NCBI RefSeq assembly: GCF_030499575.1
Contig: NZ_JASTLC010000001.1
Location: 3,868,001-3,932,000, forward strand
Length of the DNA: 64,000 nt
Direction: 5' to 3'
DNA from: Streptomyces sp. DG2A-72
GTDB lineage: Bacteria > Actinomycetota > Actinomycetes > Streptomycetales > Streptomycetaceae
Shown: positions 35,117 through 42,676 of the stretch, piece by piece
Numbering within the stretch: the stretch's first letter is position 1
How the letters are laid out: each line of letters opens with the position of its first letter
Program-made: the position numbers and the translations under genes
The notes under the pieces: generated by a model
Seen by the model: only the letters and a program-made list of their open reading frames with translations
What the model was told of the DNA's origin: nothing
Database searches by the model: none

Positions 35117-35770
35117 AGAAGGGGTGCCCCTTCGCCACCTTGCCGTTCTTGGTTCGCCTTCTCCAGGCGTCGTTGCCGCCGCTGTTCGCAGCGGCGTTCT
35201 GGCGATCGGCACATGTGTCGCCTCGCTACCGCGGACTCACCCGCGATCCGGCCCTTGGAGGAGCTGAACCTCGAATCAGGGAACACTTCTTGTCAGCTCC
35301 GGCTATCCCCGCCGGGAACAGGACAGCCCCGGGGACGCGCCGTGGACCGACGGAGCGAAGATTCGTCGGTGTTCGGCTTCTGCCGCCGAACCATCAGTCG
35401 GCGCCACCAAGGCTGCCGTTGCGGATCGTCCGGCTCCACAGGTGCATCCGGCAGCGCCGAGAAGACGCCGGCCTTTGTGTGCCAGCCGCAGAACACGCCA
35501 CGGAACATCTGGTGGGGCTCGTGCGGTAAGGGGCCCCTCAAAGAAGCCACTGCGCTCTCCTTCGTCTGCTTCGTTACCGTTAACGTGACCGCTAACGGAA
35601 GTCTTGCTCATGCGACCGGATTCCGTCAACGCCAGCCGCCGGACTACTCACGATCCGCCGACGGCGCTCCGGCGCTGCCTTGCTGCCGGTGCAGTGCCGG
35701 TCGGGTGGTGGCGCGGCGGGCCGGTGAGCCTGATTGACTTGGGCACAGGGCGGCACCAGAACGGAAGTGA
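35117..35770. other. Gene-poor remnant stretch before the LacI gene
   Basis: No reading frame with recognisable similarity. Several weak frames cross it on both strands. A palindromic element at 35577-35598 is listed separately. Probably decayed sequence plus the promoter of the LacI-family gene. Confidence 0.5.
35577..35598. promoter_or_regulatory. Palindromic operator-like element
   Basis: CCGTTA and TAACGG are inverse repeats ten bases apart, overlapping the palindrome CGTTAACG at 35578-35585. It lies 173 bases before the LacI-family start and is a candidate LacI-type operator. Confidence 0.45.
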
Positions 35771-36808
35771 GTGGGCAGCGTGGCCGGACAGCGGGAAACG
35801 GAAGACCAGCCGGTACGGGCTGCGAAGACCGTCAAGCGCGTCACGCTCCGCGACGTGGCTCGGGCGGCAGGCGTGTCCCATCAGACCGTCTCCCGGGCGA
35901 TCAACGCCAAGGGGGAGATCGACCCGGCCACTCAGCAACGCGTGCTCGATGTCGCAAGGCAGCTGCGGTATCGGCCCAGCCGGTTCGGCCGGGGGCTGGT
36001 CCGACCGGACGTCGTATCCGTCGGGCTCATCGTCCCCGACGTGGTCAACCCCTTCTTCCCGGAGTTCGTGGCAGGAGTGATTGCGGCCGCGGACGAACGC
36101 GACTGGCAGGTGCTCGTGGCCAGCACCGAGAACGACCGGTCCCGGGAGCTGGCATTGGTCCGCTCACTCAGCCAACAGGTTGACGCTCTTGTCGGCTACA
36201 TCAGCCATTCCGATGCGCAGCTCGAACCGTACGTGGGTAGCGTGCCGCTGGTCATAGTCGATCGCGGGCTGGACTCGTCGAACCACGCGTTGGTCCACAT
36301 CGACACCGCGGCCGGAATCCGGGCCGGGCTGCAGCACCTCATCGACCGGGGTCACCGCCGGATCGGCATGATCGACTGCGAGTGCCTGAGCGCCCCGATG
36401 GTCCGGCACCGCACCTTCCTCGACATCGTCAGCGAACACGCGCTGCCGGTCGACGAGGGCTGGGTCGTCATGGGTGAGCAGTCCCCGGCCGGGGGCGCCG
36501 CCGCCTTCGAGGCGCTGTACGCCGCGCGCCCAGACATCACCGCCGTGGTCGCCTTCAACGACCTGGTCGCGATCGGCGCCCTCCGGGCTGCCCGCCGCAT
36601 CGGCGTTCACGTACCGGACGACTGCGCACTGGTCGGCTACGACGGGCTGAGCGTCGTCGATCTGGTCGACCCGCCACTGACCACCCTCCACCTCGACAAG
36701 CGACGGCTGGGCGAAGTGGCCATCCACCAAGTCGACCAGCTCCTCGCAGGCGAACTGCCACCCCCTATCGTCCTGACACCAAGCTTGAACGTCCGCGGCA
36801 CGACGTGA
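35771..36808 (+). CDS. LacI-family transcriptional regulator
   Basis: 345 residues from GTG 35771 (GTG 35780 also possible). HTH and hinge: 'VTLRDVARAAGVSHQTVSRAINAKGEIDPATQQRVLDVARQLRYRPSRFGRGL'; periplasmic-binding-like core 'VGLIVPDVVNPFFPEFVAGVIAAADERDWQVLVASTEND ... TAVVAFNDLVAIGALRAARRIGVHVPDDCALVGYDGL'. Such proteins sense a sugar or nucleoside. No sugar-utilisation gene is beside it; it sits between two IS5-type fragments, so it appears stranded from its target operon. Confidence 0.92.
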   Translation: MGSVAGQRETEDQPVRAAKTVKRVTLRDVARAAGVSHQTVSRAINAKGEIDPATQQRVLDVARQLRYRPSRFGRGLVRPDVVSVGLIVPDVVNPFFPEFVAGVIAAADERDWQVLVASTENDRSRELALVRSLSQQVDALVGYISHSDAQLEPYVGSVPLVIVDRGLDSSNHALVHIDTAAGIRAGLQHLIDRGHRRIGMIDCECLSAPMVRHRTFLDIVSEHALPVDEGWVVMGEQSPAGGAAAFEALYAARPDITAVVAFNDLVAIGALRAARRIGVHVPDDCALVGYDGLSVVDLVDPPLTTLHLDKRRLGEVAIHQVDQLLAGELPPPIVLTPSLNVRGTT

Positions 36809-36920
36809 CCCACCTCTTAATACTCCAGCCGTAGTTGTGGATCTTCATGCCGTGACCCCGCGTCGGCGGTAGTGACAGTCGCGGGCACGGACCTGATGTC
36901 GGCGGCGCCATAGGGACCAG

Positions 36921-37115
36921 GCCCCGGCCACGCATCCAGCCCGGCACCGGCAGCAGCGGGGGGACCACGGCCCACTCCCCGTCCGTCATGTCCGTCGGGT
37001 AGCGAGGCTGGCGCGTCCCGTTGTCGGCGGCGTTTCCGAACCGGTGAGCCAGACAGTCACACTCCCAGGTGACCGCACTGGGCTGCCCGGCCATCGGCAC
37101 GCAAGACTGCTGCAC
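36921..37115 (-). pseudogene. IS5-type transposase fragment (N-terminal part)
   Basis: Reading the minus strand: 'QQSCVPMAGQPSAVTWECDCLAHRFGN', 'RYPTDMTDGEWAVVPPLLPVPGWMRGRG', the N-terminal domain of an IS5-family transposase; similarity ends at about 36921. The next part of such a protein is the piece at 34964-35116 but on the opposite strand, implying inversion or separate insertions. Confidence 0.75.
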
Positions 37116-37170
37116 CAGGGCCTCCTGCTGCTCGGTGATTCGACACCAACGAGCTGTTCAGGAGGCCCTG
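37116..37170. repeat. 12-bp perfect inverted repeat beside the transposase fragment
   Basis: CAGGGCCTCCTG (37116-37127) and CAGGAGGCCCTG (37159-37170), 31 bases apart, just upstream of the transposase N-terminal remnant. Possibly its leader hairpin or IS end region. 37171-37472 shows no gene. Confidence 0.6.
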
Positions 37171-37472
37171 TTCGTATGCAGCCAGCACCCCGCGACCACC
37201 CGATCGGGACTCCCGTTCGACGCGCATCTCCCAAGATCGAAAAGACAACGGCCTCTAACGTCCCCGTCGGCAGATTCCGACACGCCTTGCGAGGAAGGAA
37301 ATGTGAGGCGGTTACCGGCAAAGAAGCAACTGGTGAAGGAAAGGTATGGGAGAGGTTGGAAACCTCAAGTCCGCGCAAAAACCTGTCTCATGCATCAACT
37401 TCACACGGCGCAGGCTGATAACTTCGCTCCCCTGACCCAGGCATGACCTGCTCAGGGGACGGGGGAGAAAAT

Positions 37473-37571
37473 ATGGTGACGGCCTACATCGTCCGGACGC
37501 TCCATGACACGGCGGCAGCGCCTGTTCCGCACCACCTCCCGGCTGGACAGGGAGGGTCGACCCGCCGATGA
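37473..37571 (+). CDS. 32-residue leader ORF coupled to the ImmA-like protease
   Basis: ATG 37473 follows GGGGGAGAAAAT, one of the best ribosome binding sites in the area. It encodes MVTAYIVRTLHDTAAAPVPH and a short polar tail and stops at TGA 37569-37571, overlapping the ATG of the ImmA gene (ATGA). The protease gene lacks a comparably good site of its own, so this ORF may serve to deliver ribosomes. No family recognised. Confidence 0.55.
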   Translation: MVTAYIVRTLHDTAAAPVPHHLPAGQGGSTRR

Positions 37572-38185
37572 GCTTAGGTGAAGCCTTACGCAAACACCGG
37601 GCCTGGTCCCGTGAACGCCGCGCAGCCCTCGAAGCCTTCCATGACCGACTCGGCCTACGGCCCGGGGCAGGGCCACAAGACGTGTTGGACGCCGTCGCAT
37701 ATCTGCGAAACCGCAAGGTCGAATTGTTCCTGCTGCCCGGTCTGCCGCCCCACGTGACGGGCATAGCCGTGCAGGGCAAGGACACGGACCATATCGGCAT
37801 CAGCGACCGGCTCAGCCTCCGCCATCAGGCGCACGTCCTTCTGCATGAGGTGCGCCACCTATTCCCCGCCGATGCGGGCGAGTTATCCCCTGCCGATGTG
37901 ACTGGCCCGGCCGCCATCGAATCCACCGCGTCCACCGTTGCCGTGCACAGCCACTTCGACGGCGTGACCCTCCAGGACCTCGAGAATCAGATGGCCGTCC
38001 TACCTGCCAGGGTCCGTGACGACCTGCTCACCCGGCCCGCAAAGCTGCGCGCCAGCTATAAGCACGACGAGGAACACACGTGCGAGGTCTTCGCACGTGT
38101 AGTACTCCTGCTGCTCGACCTCGACACAACGAGCAAGAGCACAGGCTCACTTGCCGCCGCCCTGAGCAACAGCCGCTTCCTGTGA
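37568..38185 (+). CDS. ImmA/IrrE-type metallopeptidase
   Basis: 205 residues. The zinc site is HEVRH (HExxH) in 'LRHQAHVLLHEVRHLFPAD' near residue 95, with a downstream acidic helix 'EHTCEVFARVVLLLLDL' that can supply the third ligand. ImmA/IrrE proteases cleave a partner HTH repressor on a stress or mobile-element signal. Coupled at both ends: ATGA with a 32-residue ORF upstream and GTGA with a membrane-protein gene downstream; an XRE-like gene follows third. This trio recurs in Streptomyces. Confidence 0.83.
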   Translation: MSLGEALRKHRAWSRERRAALEAFHDRLGLRPGAGPQDVLDAVAYLRNRKVELFLLPGLPPHVTGIAVQGKDTDHIGISDRLSLRHQAHVLLHEVRHLFPADAGELSPADVTGPAAIESTASTVAVHSHFDGVTLQDLENQMAVLPARVRDDLLTRPAKLRASYKHDEEHTCEVFARVVLLLLDLDTTSKSTGSLAAALSNSRFL

Positions 38186-39450
38186 CGAGCACACTCCTCA
38201 CGGTCGCCAACCTGATCCTTGCGGCGACCACACTGGGGCTCGGTACCGTCAAAGGGCTGGCTGTACGCCACCAGCGGGAGTGGACGCTACGACTGAGCGC
38301 TGGCGTGCTCGGCCTCACCGGGCTGACCCTCCTGCTCGACACGCCGGTCGTGTACCGGAGCGTCGGCCGGATGCTGCACTCTCCCAACATCGGCGCCCTC
38401 CTGCTCCTTGTCAGCACCCTGGTGTGCGTCGCCCACGCGCACGCCATGAGCCGGCTCTGGCAACCCGAAAGGCGAGCACCTGATCTCCTGCGCCGCACAA
38501 CCACCCGGTGGGCGCCCGTCTACGTCGGCGCCGTCACTGTCATGACCGCGTTGTACTTGCATGCTGCTCCAAGTCCGGCCACACCCCTGACCTTCGCCGC
38601 TGGCCACGCCCATGTGCCCGAGGTCCGCGCACTGTATGCCGTCTACTGGACCACACTGATCACCACCGTCACCGTCACCGTGCACCAGTGCCGATCGGTG
38701 CGGATCCCCGGCCACACCAACATGGTCGAGAGTCTGAGGAGAGCACTCGGGTGGCTCACTGTGGCTCTGGGCTTCGACCTGGTGAACGCCCTCGTCACAG
38801 CAGTCGCCATGATCGGCTCTGCCACCGGTCCTCACCGCCTCGACCGGCTGGACGAGAGCGCTTGGCTGGCCACCATGGCCGGCTGCGTCGCCACCGACAT
38901 CGCTCTGACCTCGTTGGTCTGGCGCAGACGTCGCGCCGAGCGACGCGCCCAAAGGGCCCTACAGCCTCTGCACGACCTCGTCGTCAAGAAGGACCCGACC
39001 GCCGGGGAGCACGAACATGCGGTGTTCGCACCGAGGTGGTTCTCCCTATGGACGCGCTTTTACACCGATCTCGGCCTCAACTCCACCATGGTGGAGGTCA
39101 ACGACGGTGTGGGGCGACTCAGCCCCTGGTGGAGCCGCTCCCCGTCCCTGGCCGTTGCCCGGCTGGCACAGACCGGACCTCGACATCGAGTCACGCCGCA
39201 ACACCACGGCGGCGACTGGGACCTGGTCGCAGCGCAAGCAGCCGCGACGATGTTGCACGCAGCGCAAGCCCGCGCCGAGGCCCTGCCGACCATTCCGCCC
39301 CGGACCCGCCTCTCTCGGCTGCCCGGCACGGACATCGACCCCACCGCCGAGCGCGAACACCTCGTACGCGTGGCGCAGCACCTGACCCATCCGTTGGTTC
39401 TCGAAGCTGCGGCCCTTGCCACCGAGGCACATGCCGCCACTCGCGCATAG
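38182..39450 (+). CDS. MAB_1171c-like (DUF6545) membrane protein
   Basis: 422 residues from GTG 38182, overlapping the protease stop (GTGA). Residues 1-~245 contain seven hydrophobic segments; residues ~260-422 are a cytosolic DUF6545-like domain ('FAPRWFSLWTRFYTDLGLNS ... AEREHLVRVAQHLTHPLVLEAA'). The family is often annotated as putative transporter without evidence. Linked to ImmA protease and XRE-like regulator, it may instead be the membrane sensor of the module. Confidence 0.75.
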   Translation: MTSTLLTVANLILAATTLGLGTVKGLAVRHQREWTLRLSAGVLGLTGLTLLLDTPVVYRSVGRMLHSPNIGALLLLVSTLVCVAHAHAMSRLWQPERRAPDLLRRTTTRWAPVYVGAVTVMTALYLHAAPSPATPLTFAAGHAHVPEVRALYAVYWTTLITTVTVTVHQCRSVRIPGHTNMVESLRRALGWLTVALGFDLVNALVTAVAMIGSATGPHRLDRLDESAWLATMAGCVATDIALTSLVWRRRRAERRAQRALQPLHDLVVKKDPTAGEHEHAVFAPRWFSLWTRFYTDLGLNSTMVEVNDGVGRLSPWWSRSPSLAVARLAQTGPRHRVTPQHHGGDWDLVAAQAAATMLHAAQARAEALPTIPPRTRLSRLPGTDIDPTAEREHLVRVAQHLTHPLVLEAAALATEAHAATRA

Positions 39451-39569
39451 CCGGCCGTCAACGAATGACTACATTCCTGAACGAATGACTGCACTCTTGG
39501 TCGTAGAGGAGACGGGGCGGATACGCTACGGGCGCGCATCCGTCAATCCGGCCCCCTGGAGACCCTCAG

Positions 39570-40220
39570 GTGAACGATCGCTCCCGCGAGGTGACAGCGG
39601 CTGATATCGCTCAGCTCTTGCGCGGTATCGAGAAGGCAGCCCAGCGCGTCGGGTACAGCCTGGACCAGGTCCTCGACGTCACGGCCATCACCACGGCGAC
39701 CGGCGTCGGGCCGGACCGCGTGCGCGCATTGTTGGGCGGCGCCGAGCCGCAGCAGCCGCCGCGGGAGAGCAAGGCGAGGGTGGAGTTCTACCGGCAGATG
39801 GTGAGCCAACGCCTCGATCTGCTCCGCAAGCGCCGGGCCGACTCGTCCTCCCCGGAGGGGGACAGCTATCGCAGGATCGCCGAGGAACTCGGCCTCGCGC
39901 ACACCCTGATCGGCTTCCTCGTCAAGGGCCAGCGCAGTGCTCGCGAGGAGTACAGCAGACCCCTGGAGCGGTTCTACGGCGTGGAACACGGGTTCCTTTC
40001 GAAGCTTGAAGGGGAGGCCCTCGCCGACGAGTTGGAGAAGATCAAGACGGCGCTGCTGGCGAGCGCCCTGCGCCAGGGGTTTCTGGCACTCGGCGGGGAA
40101 CAGGCCGCGTTGCGTCACTCCGGTGGTGAACCGGTCACCATGGAGGACCTCGTGGCCGCTCTGGATGATCTGATGGCCCGAAAAGGGATCCCACATCCCA
40201 CGGAGGACGGCGACCGCTGA
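39570..40220 (+). CDS. XRE-like regulator of the ImmA module
   Basis: 216 residues from GTG 39570. Two helical regions: residues ~10-55 ('AADIAQLLRGIEKAAQRVGYSLDQVLDVTAITTATGVGPDRVRALL') and an HTH-like part at ~95-135 ('YRRIAEELGLAHTLIGFLVKGQRSAREEYSRPLERFYGV'), reminiscent of XRE DNA-binding domains. It is the likely DNA-binding partner or substrate of the ImmA protease. 119 bases separate it from the membrane-protein gene, so it may also have its own promoter. Confidence 0.7.
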   Translation: MNDRSREVTAADIAQLLRGIEKAAQRVGYSLDQVLDVTAITTATGVGPDRVRALLGGAEPQQPPRESKARVEFYRQMVSQRLDLLRKRRADSSSPEGDSYRRIAEELGLAHTLIGFLVKGQRSAREEYSRPLERFYGVEHGFLSKLEGEALADELEKIKTALLASALRQGFLALGGEQAALRHSGGEPVTMEDLVAALDDLMARKGIPHPTEDGDR

Positions 40221-40238
40221 CGCCCCGGTGATCCGTGT

Positions 40239-41465
40239 TCAGAACTTCTCACGTACGGCGCGGGCTTCGGTGATCAGGATGGGCAGCGCCGGCACCAGGA
40301 CGAGGGCACGGACAGCGGCGGCGAGCAGGAACGGGGCGCGAAGACCCCACTCCTGTGCCATGAACCCACCGACAAGGGCGCCAAGCGGCATCAGCCCCCA
40401 ACCGAGCATCCGGAAAACACTGTTGACGCGGCCGAGCAGCTGTCCGGGGATGATCTGCTGGCGGAGGCTGACCGTGACAACGCTGGACAGCGTGATCATG
40501 AATCCACAGAGCGCCAGCATCACTGCGAGCGACGCCCCATTGGGGGCGAGCCCCATGCCGACATAGACAGCCACGTTGCCTGCGAGTGCCAGCACGAACG
40601 CGCGCACGGATCCCACTCTCCGGGCGATCCATACGCTGGCCAGGCCACCGATGAGACTGCCGACCCCCTCCCCGACGAGCACCAGTCCGTAGTCACGGTT
40701 GCTCAGATGGAGAGTCTGAGTGGCGAAGAGGACAAGAGTCGCGAGGCCCAGCCGATTGCAGAAGCTGTTCACGCCAAGGAGGATGGCAAGGGTTCTGAGG
40801 AGTTTGTGGCGGCTGAGCCACCTCAGCCCTTCGGCCACCTGAGTACGCATCGGCGCACGTCGAGTGATGTGAACGAGGGCTCTTGGGAGGCTTGCCAGCA
40901 GGATGGCGGACAGCACGAAGGAGCCCGCGTCCACGACGAACGGCAGGGCGGCTGTCAGCGCGAAGAGCATGCTGCCGAGTGGCGGCCCCAGAGAAGTCGC
41001 ACCTACGGTCTGGACCATGTACTGATTGCCGTTCGCCCGCTGCAGACGCTCCGCCGGAACAACCTGAGGCAGCACGGATTGTGCGGCATTGGTGATGACA
41101 ACCTGTGCGCTGCCGAGCAGGAAACCGGCCACGGCCAGAGCTGGAATCGACACCTTGTCCGCGGCCGTTGCCACAGCGACCGCGATGACCACAACCGCCT
41201 GGAAGGCCTGGAATCGCCACATCAAAGTGGCGCGATCGTAGCGATCGACGATTGCGCCGGCAGGCAGGGACACCAATAGCCAAGGCAGGTAACTGGCGGC
41301 AGAGATCAGCGAAATCTGCTGGGGGTCCTTGGTGACGGTCACGGCCAGGAGGGGCATCGCGGCGGCGAAGACACCGTCGCCCACGCTGTTGACGGCGTTC
41401 GCCCACCACAGGCGCCAGAAGCGTCCACCCAGTCTTACCCGTTCCAGCGCCGATGTCTCGCTCAA
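40239..41465 (-). CDS. MFS exporter of the biosynthetic cluster (EntS-like MFS_3)
   Basis: 408 residues, 12 hydrophobic segments, 'FWRLWWANAVNSVGDGVFAAAMPLLAVTVTKDPQQISLISAASYLPWLLVSLPAGAIVDRYDRATLM' typical of MFS_3 exporters, 'NSVFRMLGWGLMPLGALVGG' near the end. Last gene of the left operon or separately transcribed: 132 bases separate it from the decarboxylase beta gene and contain regulatory-looking repeats and a near-consensus LexA box. Likely secretes the cluster product. Confidence 0.85.
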   Translation of the reverse strand: MSETSALERVRLGGRFWRLWWANAVNSVGDGVFAAAMPLLAVTVTKDPQQISLISAASYLPWLLVSLPAGAIVDRYDRATLMWRFQAFQAVVVIAVAVATAADKVSIPALAVAGFLLGSAQVVITNAAQSVLPQVVPAERLQRANGNQYMVQTVGATSLGPPLGSMLFALTAALPFVVDAGSFVLSAILLASLPRALVHITRRAPMRTQVAEGLRWLSRHKLLRTLAILLGVNSFCNRLGLATLVLFATQTLHLSNRDYGLVLVGEGVGSLIGGLASVWIARRVGSVRAFVLALAGNVAVYVGMGLAPNGASLAVMLALCGFMITLSSVVTVSLRQQIIPGQLLGRVNSVFRMLGWGLMPLGALVGGFMAQEWGLRAPFLLAAAVRALVLVPALPILITEARAVREKF

Positions 41466-41517
41466 GCCGGTTCACCCTCCAGGGAGTGGGGCAGATCACC
41501 TTCGACGCCACCACTAT

Positions 41518-41565
41518 CGAACATACGATTGAATGTCGAGCCGCTCCCTCGAATGTCGAACCACT
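41518..41565. promoter_or_regulatory. SOS-box-like motif and 20-bp-period direct repeats before the exporter gene
   Basis: CGAACATACGATTG (41518-41531) differs at one position from the mycobacterial LexA consensus CGAACRNRYGTTYG. It is followed by GAATGTCGAGCCGCT (41531) and GAATGTCGAACCACT (41551), direct repeats 20 bp apart. All lie 53-100 bases upstream of the exporter start on the minus strand. Confidence 0.5.
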
Positions 41566-41597
41566 CTCCACTCACGGCTGGTGCCGATCGAACACCA

Positions 41598-42167
41598 TCA
41601 ATCGACCGCGGCCTGGAGATGCTCGGCGAACCGTGCCGCGATCTGCGGCAGACCTAGAGCGATACGCGGTCCCGGATTGGGTGCACCGGTTGCCACGATC
41701 GAGCAATGGACCAAGGTGGGGCCATCGCACCGTAGGTGCCGGGGCAGCTCTCGCCGCAGAGTCGGGAGGTCGCCGACATGGTGTGCCGAGCTATACCCGG
41801 CCGCCCGCGCCAGCTCACAGAAGTCGACGTGCGTCGACGGAGCTTGCTGCCCTCCAGTGGATTCGTAGATCTGGTCGTCCAGAACGACGTGCAGCAGGCG
41901 AAGGTCCGGAAGACTCCCGGCCGTGAGCAGACAGCCGGGATTCATGGCGAGACTGCCGTCACCGTCGACGACCACCGCCCGCCGGTCGGACGACAGGGCG
42001 ACACCGATCCCGATGTCGGCAGCCAGGCCCATGCTTCCGGTCATGTAGAAGTGACCGGGCCGGTCAGCAATGCTCTGGGCGATCCGGCACGCGAAGCCCG
42101 TCGTAAAGACAATCGGCTCGTCGGTCGTGGTAGCGATCACCGCGCTGATCACGTCGTGTTTGTTCAT
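41598..42167 (-). CDS. ThDP-dependent decarboxylase, beta (PP-domain) subunit, ComE/Ppd-like
   Basis: 189 residues from ATG 42167, overlapping the alpha-subunit stop (ATGA). It is the ThDP-phosphate-binding half: 'FYMTGSMGLAADIGIGVAL', the GDGSLAMN motif, then 'LLHVVLDDQIYESTGGQQAPST', matching phosphonopyruvate (Ppd) and sulfopyruvate (ComE) decarboxylases. The metal-ligand Asn usually found in LDN is Asp here (LDDQIYESTGGQ). With the alpha subunit it should decarboxylate a 2-oxo acid with an anionic substituent; the actual substrate is unknown. No PEP mutase is present in the window, which argues against a phosphonate unless made elsewhere. Confidence 0.82.
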   Translation of the reverse strand: MNKHDVISAVIATTTDEPIVFTTGFACRIAQSIADRPGHFYMTGSMGLAADIGIGVALSSDRRAVVVDGDGSLAMNPGCLLTAGSLPDLRLLHVVLDDQIYESTGGQQAPSTHVDFCELARAAGYSSAHHVGDLPTLRRELPRHLRCDGPTLVHCSIVATGAPNPGPRIALGLPQIAARFAEHLQAAVD

Positions 42168-42676
42168 GGCTGCCACCCGAACAATGCCGGCGGAACCAGG
42201 AGCGCGGCCGGACTCCGCCAGTCTGCAACGAGATCCCGGCCCCACGAGACCTGGTCCAGTAAGTCAGCGGGGTCGAGTCGACGGAACGGGATCCCGGACT
42301 CCTTGAGGAAGATCTCACTCATACGTCCCATCACTTCGTTCTCGGGAGTCGCATCGGACCCAGTGCCTCGCATGCCGACGATGAGCAGAAGGGGCACGGC
42401 GTAGGGGACGACCAGCGAGGCGATGGCGTTGACGGACTGGCCGAGACCGGAGTTCTGCATCAGAACCACGGGGCTTCGCCCGGCCATGGCACAGCCGGCC
42501 GCGACACCGATCGCACTGTCTTCTCTCGGCATCGTCATCACGCCGGGGTCGCTCTGCAGCCGAGCGTAGAGCGGGGCGAGAATTCCGCACGGTGTGCCGA
42601 TGAACGGCGAAAGGCCCCGGTCACGCAGGGCGGAGGAGAGGGTCGACGCGCAATCAGCGAGGGCTACGACTGACAT
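42164..42676 (-). CDS. ThDP-dependent decarboxylase, alpha (PYR-domain) subunit, ComD/Ppd-like
   Basis: 170 residues from ATG 42676, overlapping the end of the ATP-grasp gene by 23 bases. PYR-domain marks: 'FIGTPCGILAPLYARL' (compare GVPCSxLxPL of the family), the cofactor-activating Glu in 'MPREDSAIGVAAGCAMAG', and 'VVLMQNSGLGQSVNAIASL', a nearly diagnostic Ppd/ComD string. Bacterial Ppd in phosphonate clusters is usually one ~370-residue chain; here it is split in two coupled genes as in archaeal ComDE of coenzyme M synthesis. Confidence 0.82.
   Translation of the reverse strand: MSVVALADCASTLSSALRDRGLSPFIGTPCGILAPLYARLQSDPGVMTMPREDSAIGVAAGCAMAGRSPVVLMQNSGLGQSVNAIASLVVPYAVPLLLIVGMRGTGSDATPENEVMGRMSEIFLKESGIPFRRLDPADLLDQVSWGRDLVADWRSPAALLVPPALFGWQP

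Noticed and set aside
35293..35629. Small reading frames on both strands before the LacI gene
   Set aside because: No ribosome site with good spacing, no domain similarity, and the area is bordered by IS fragments.
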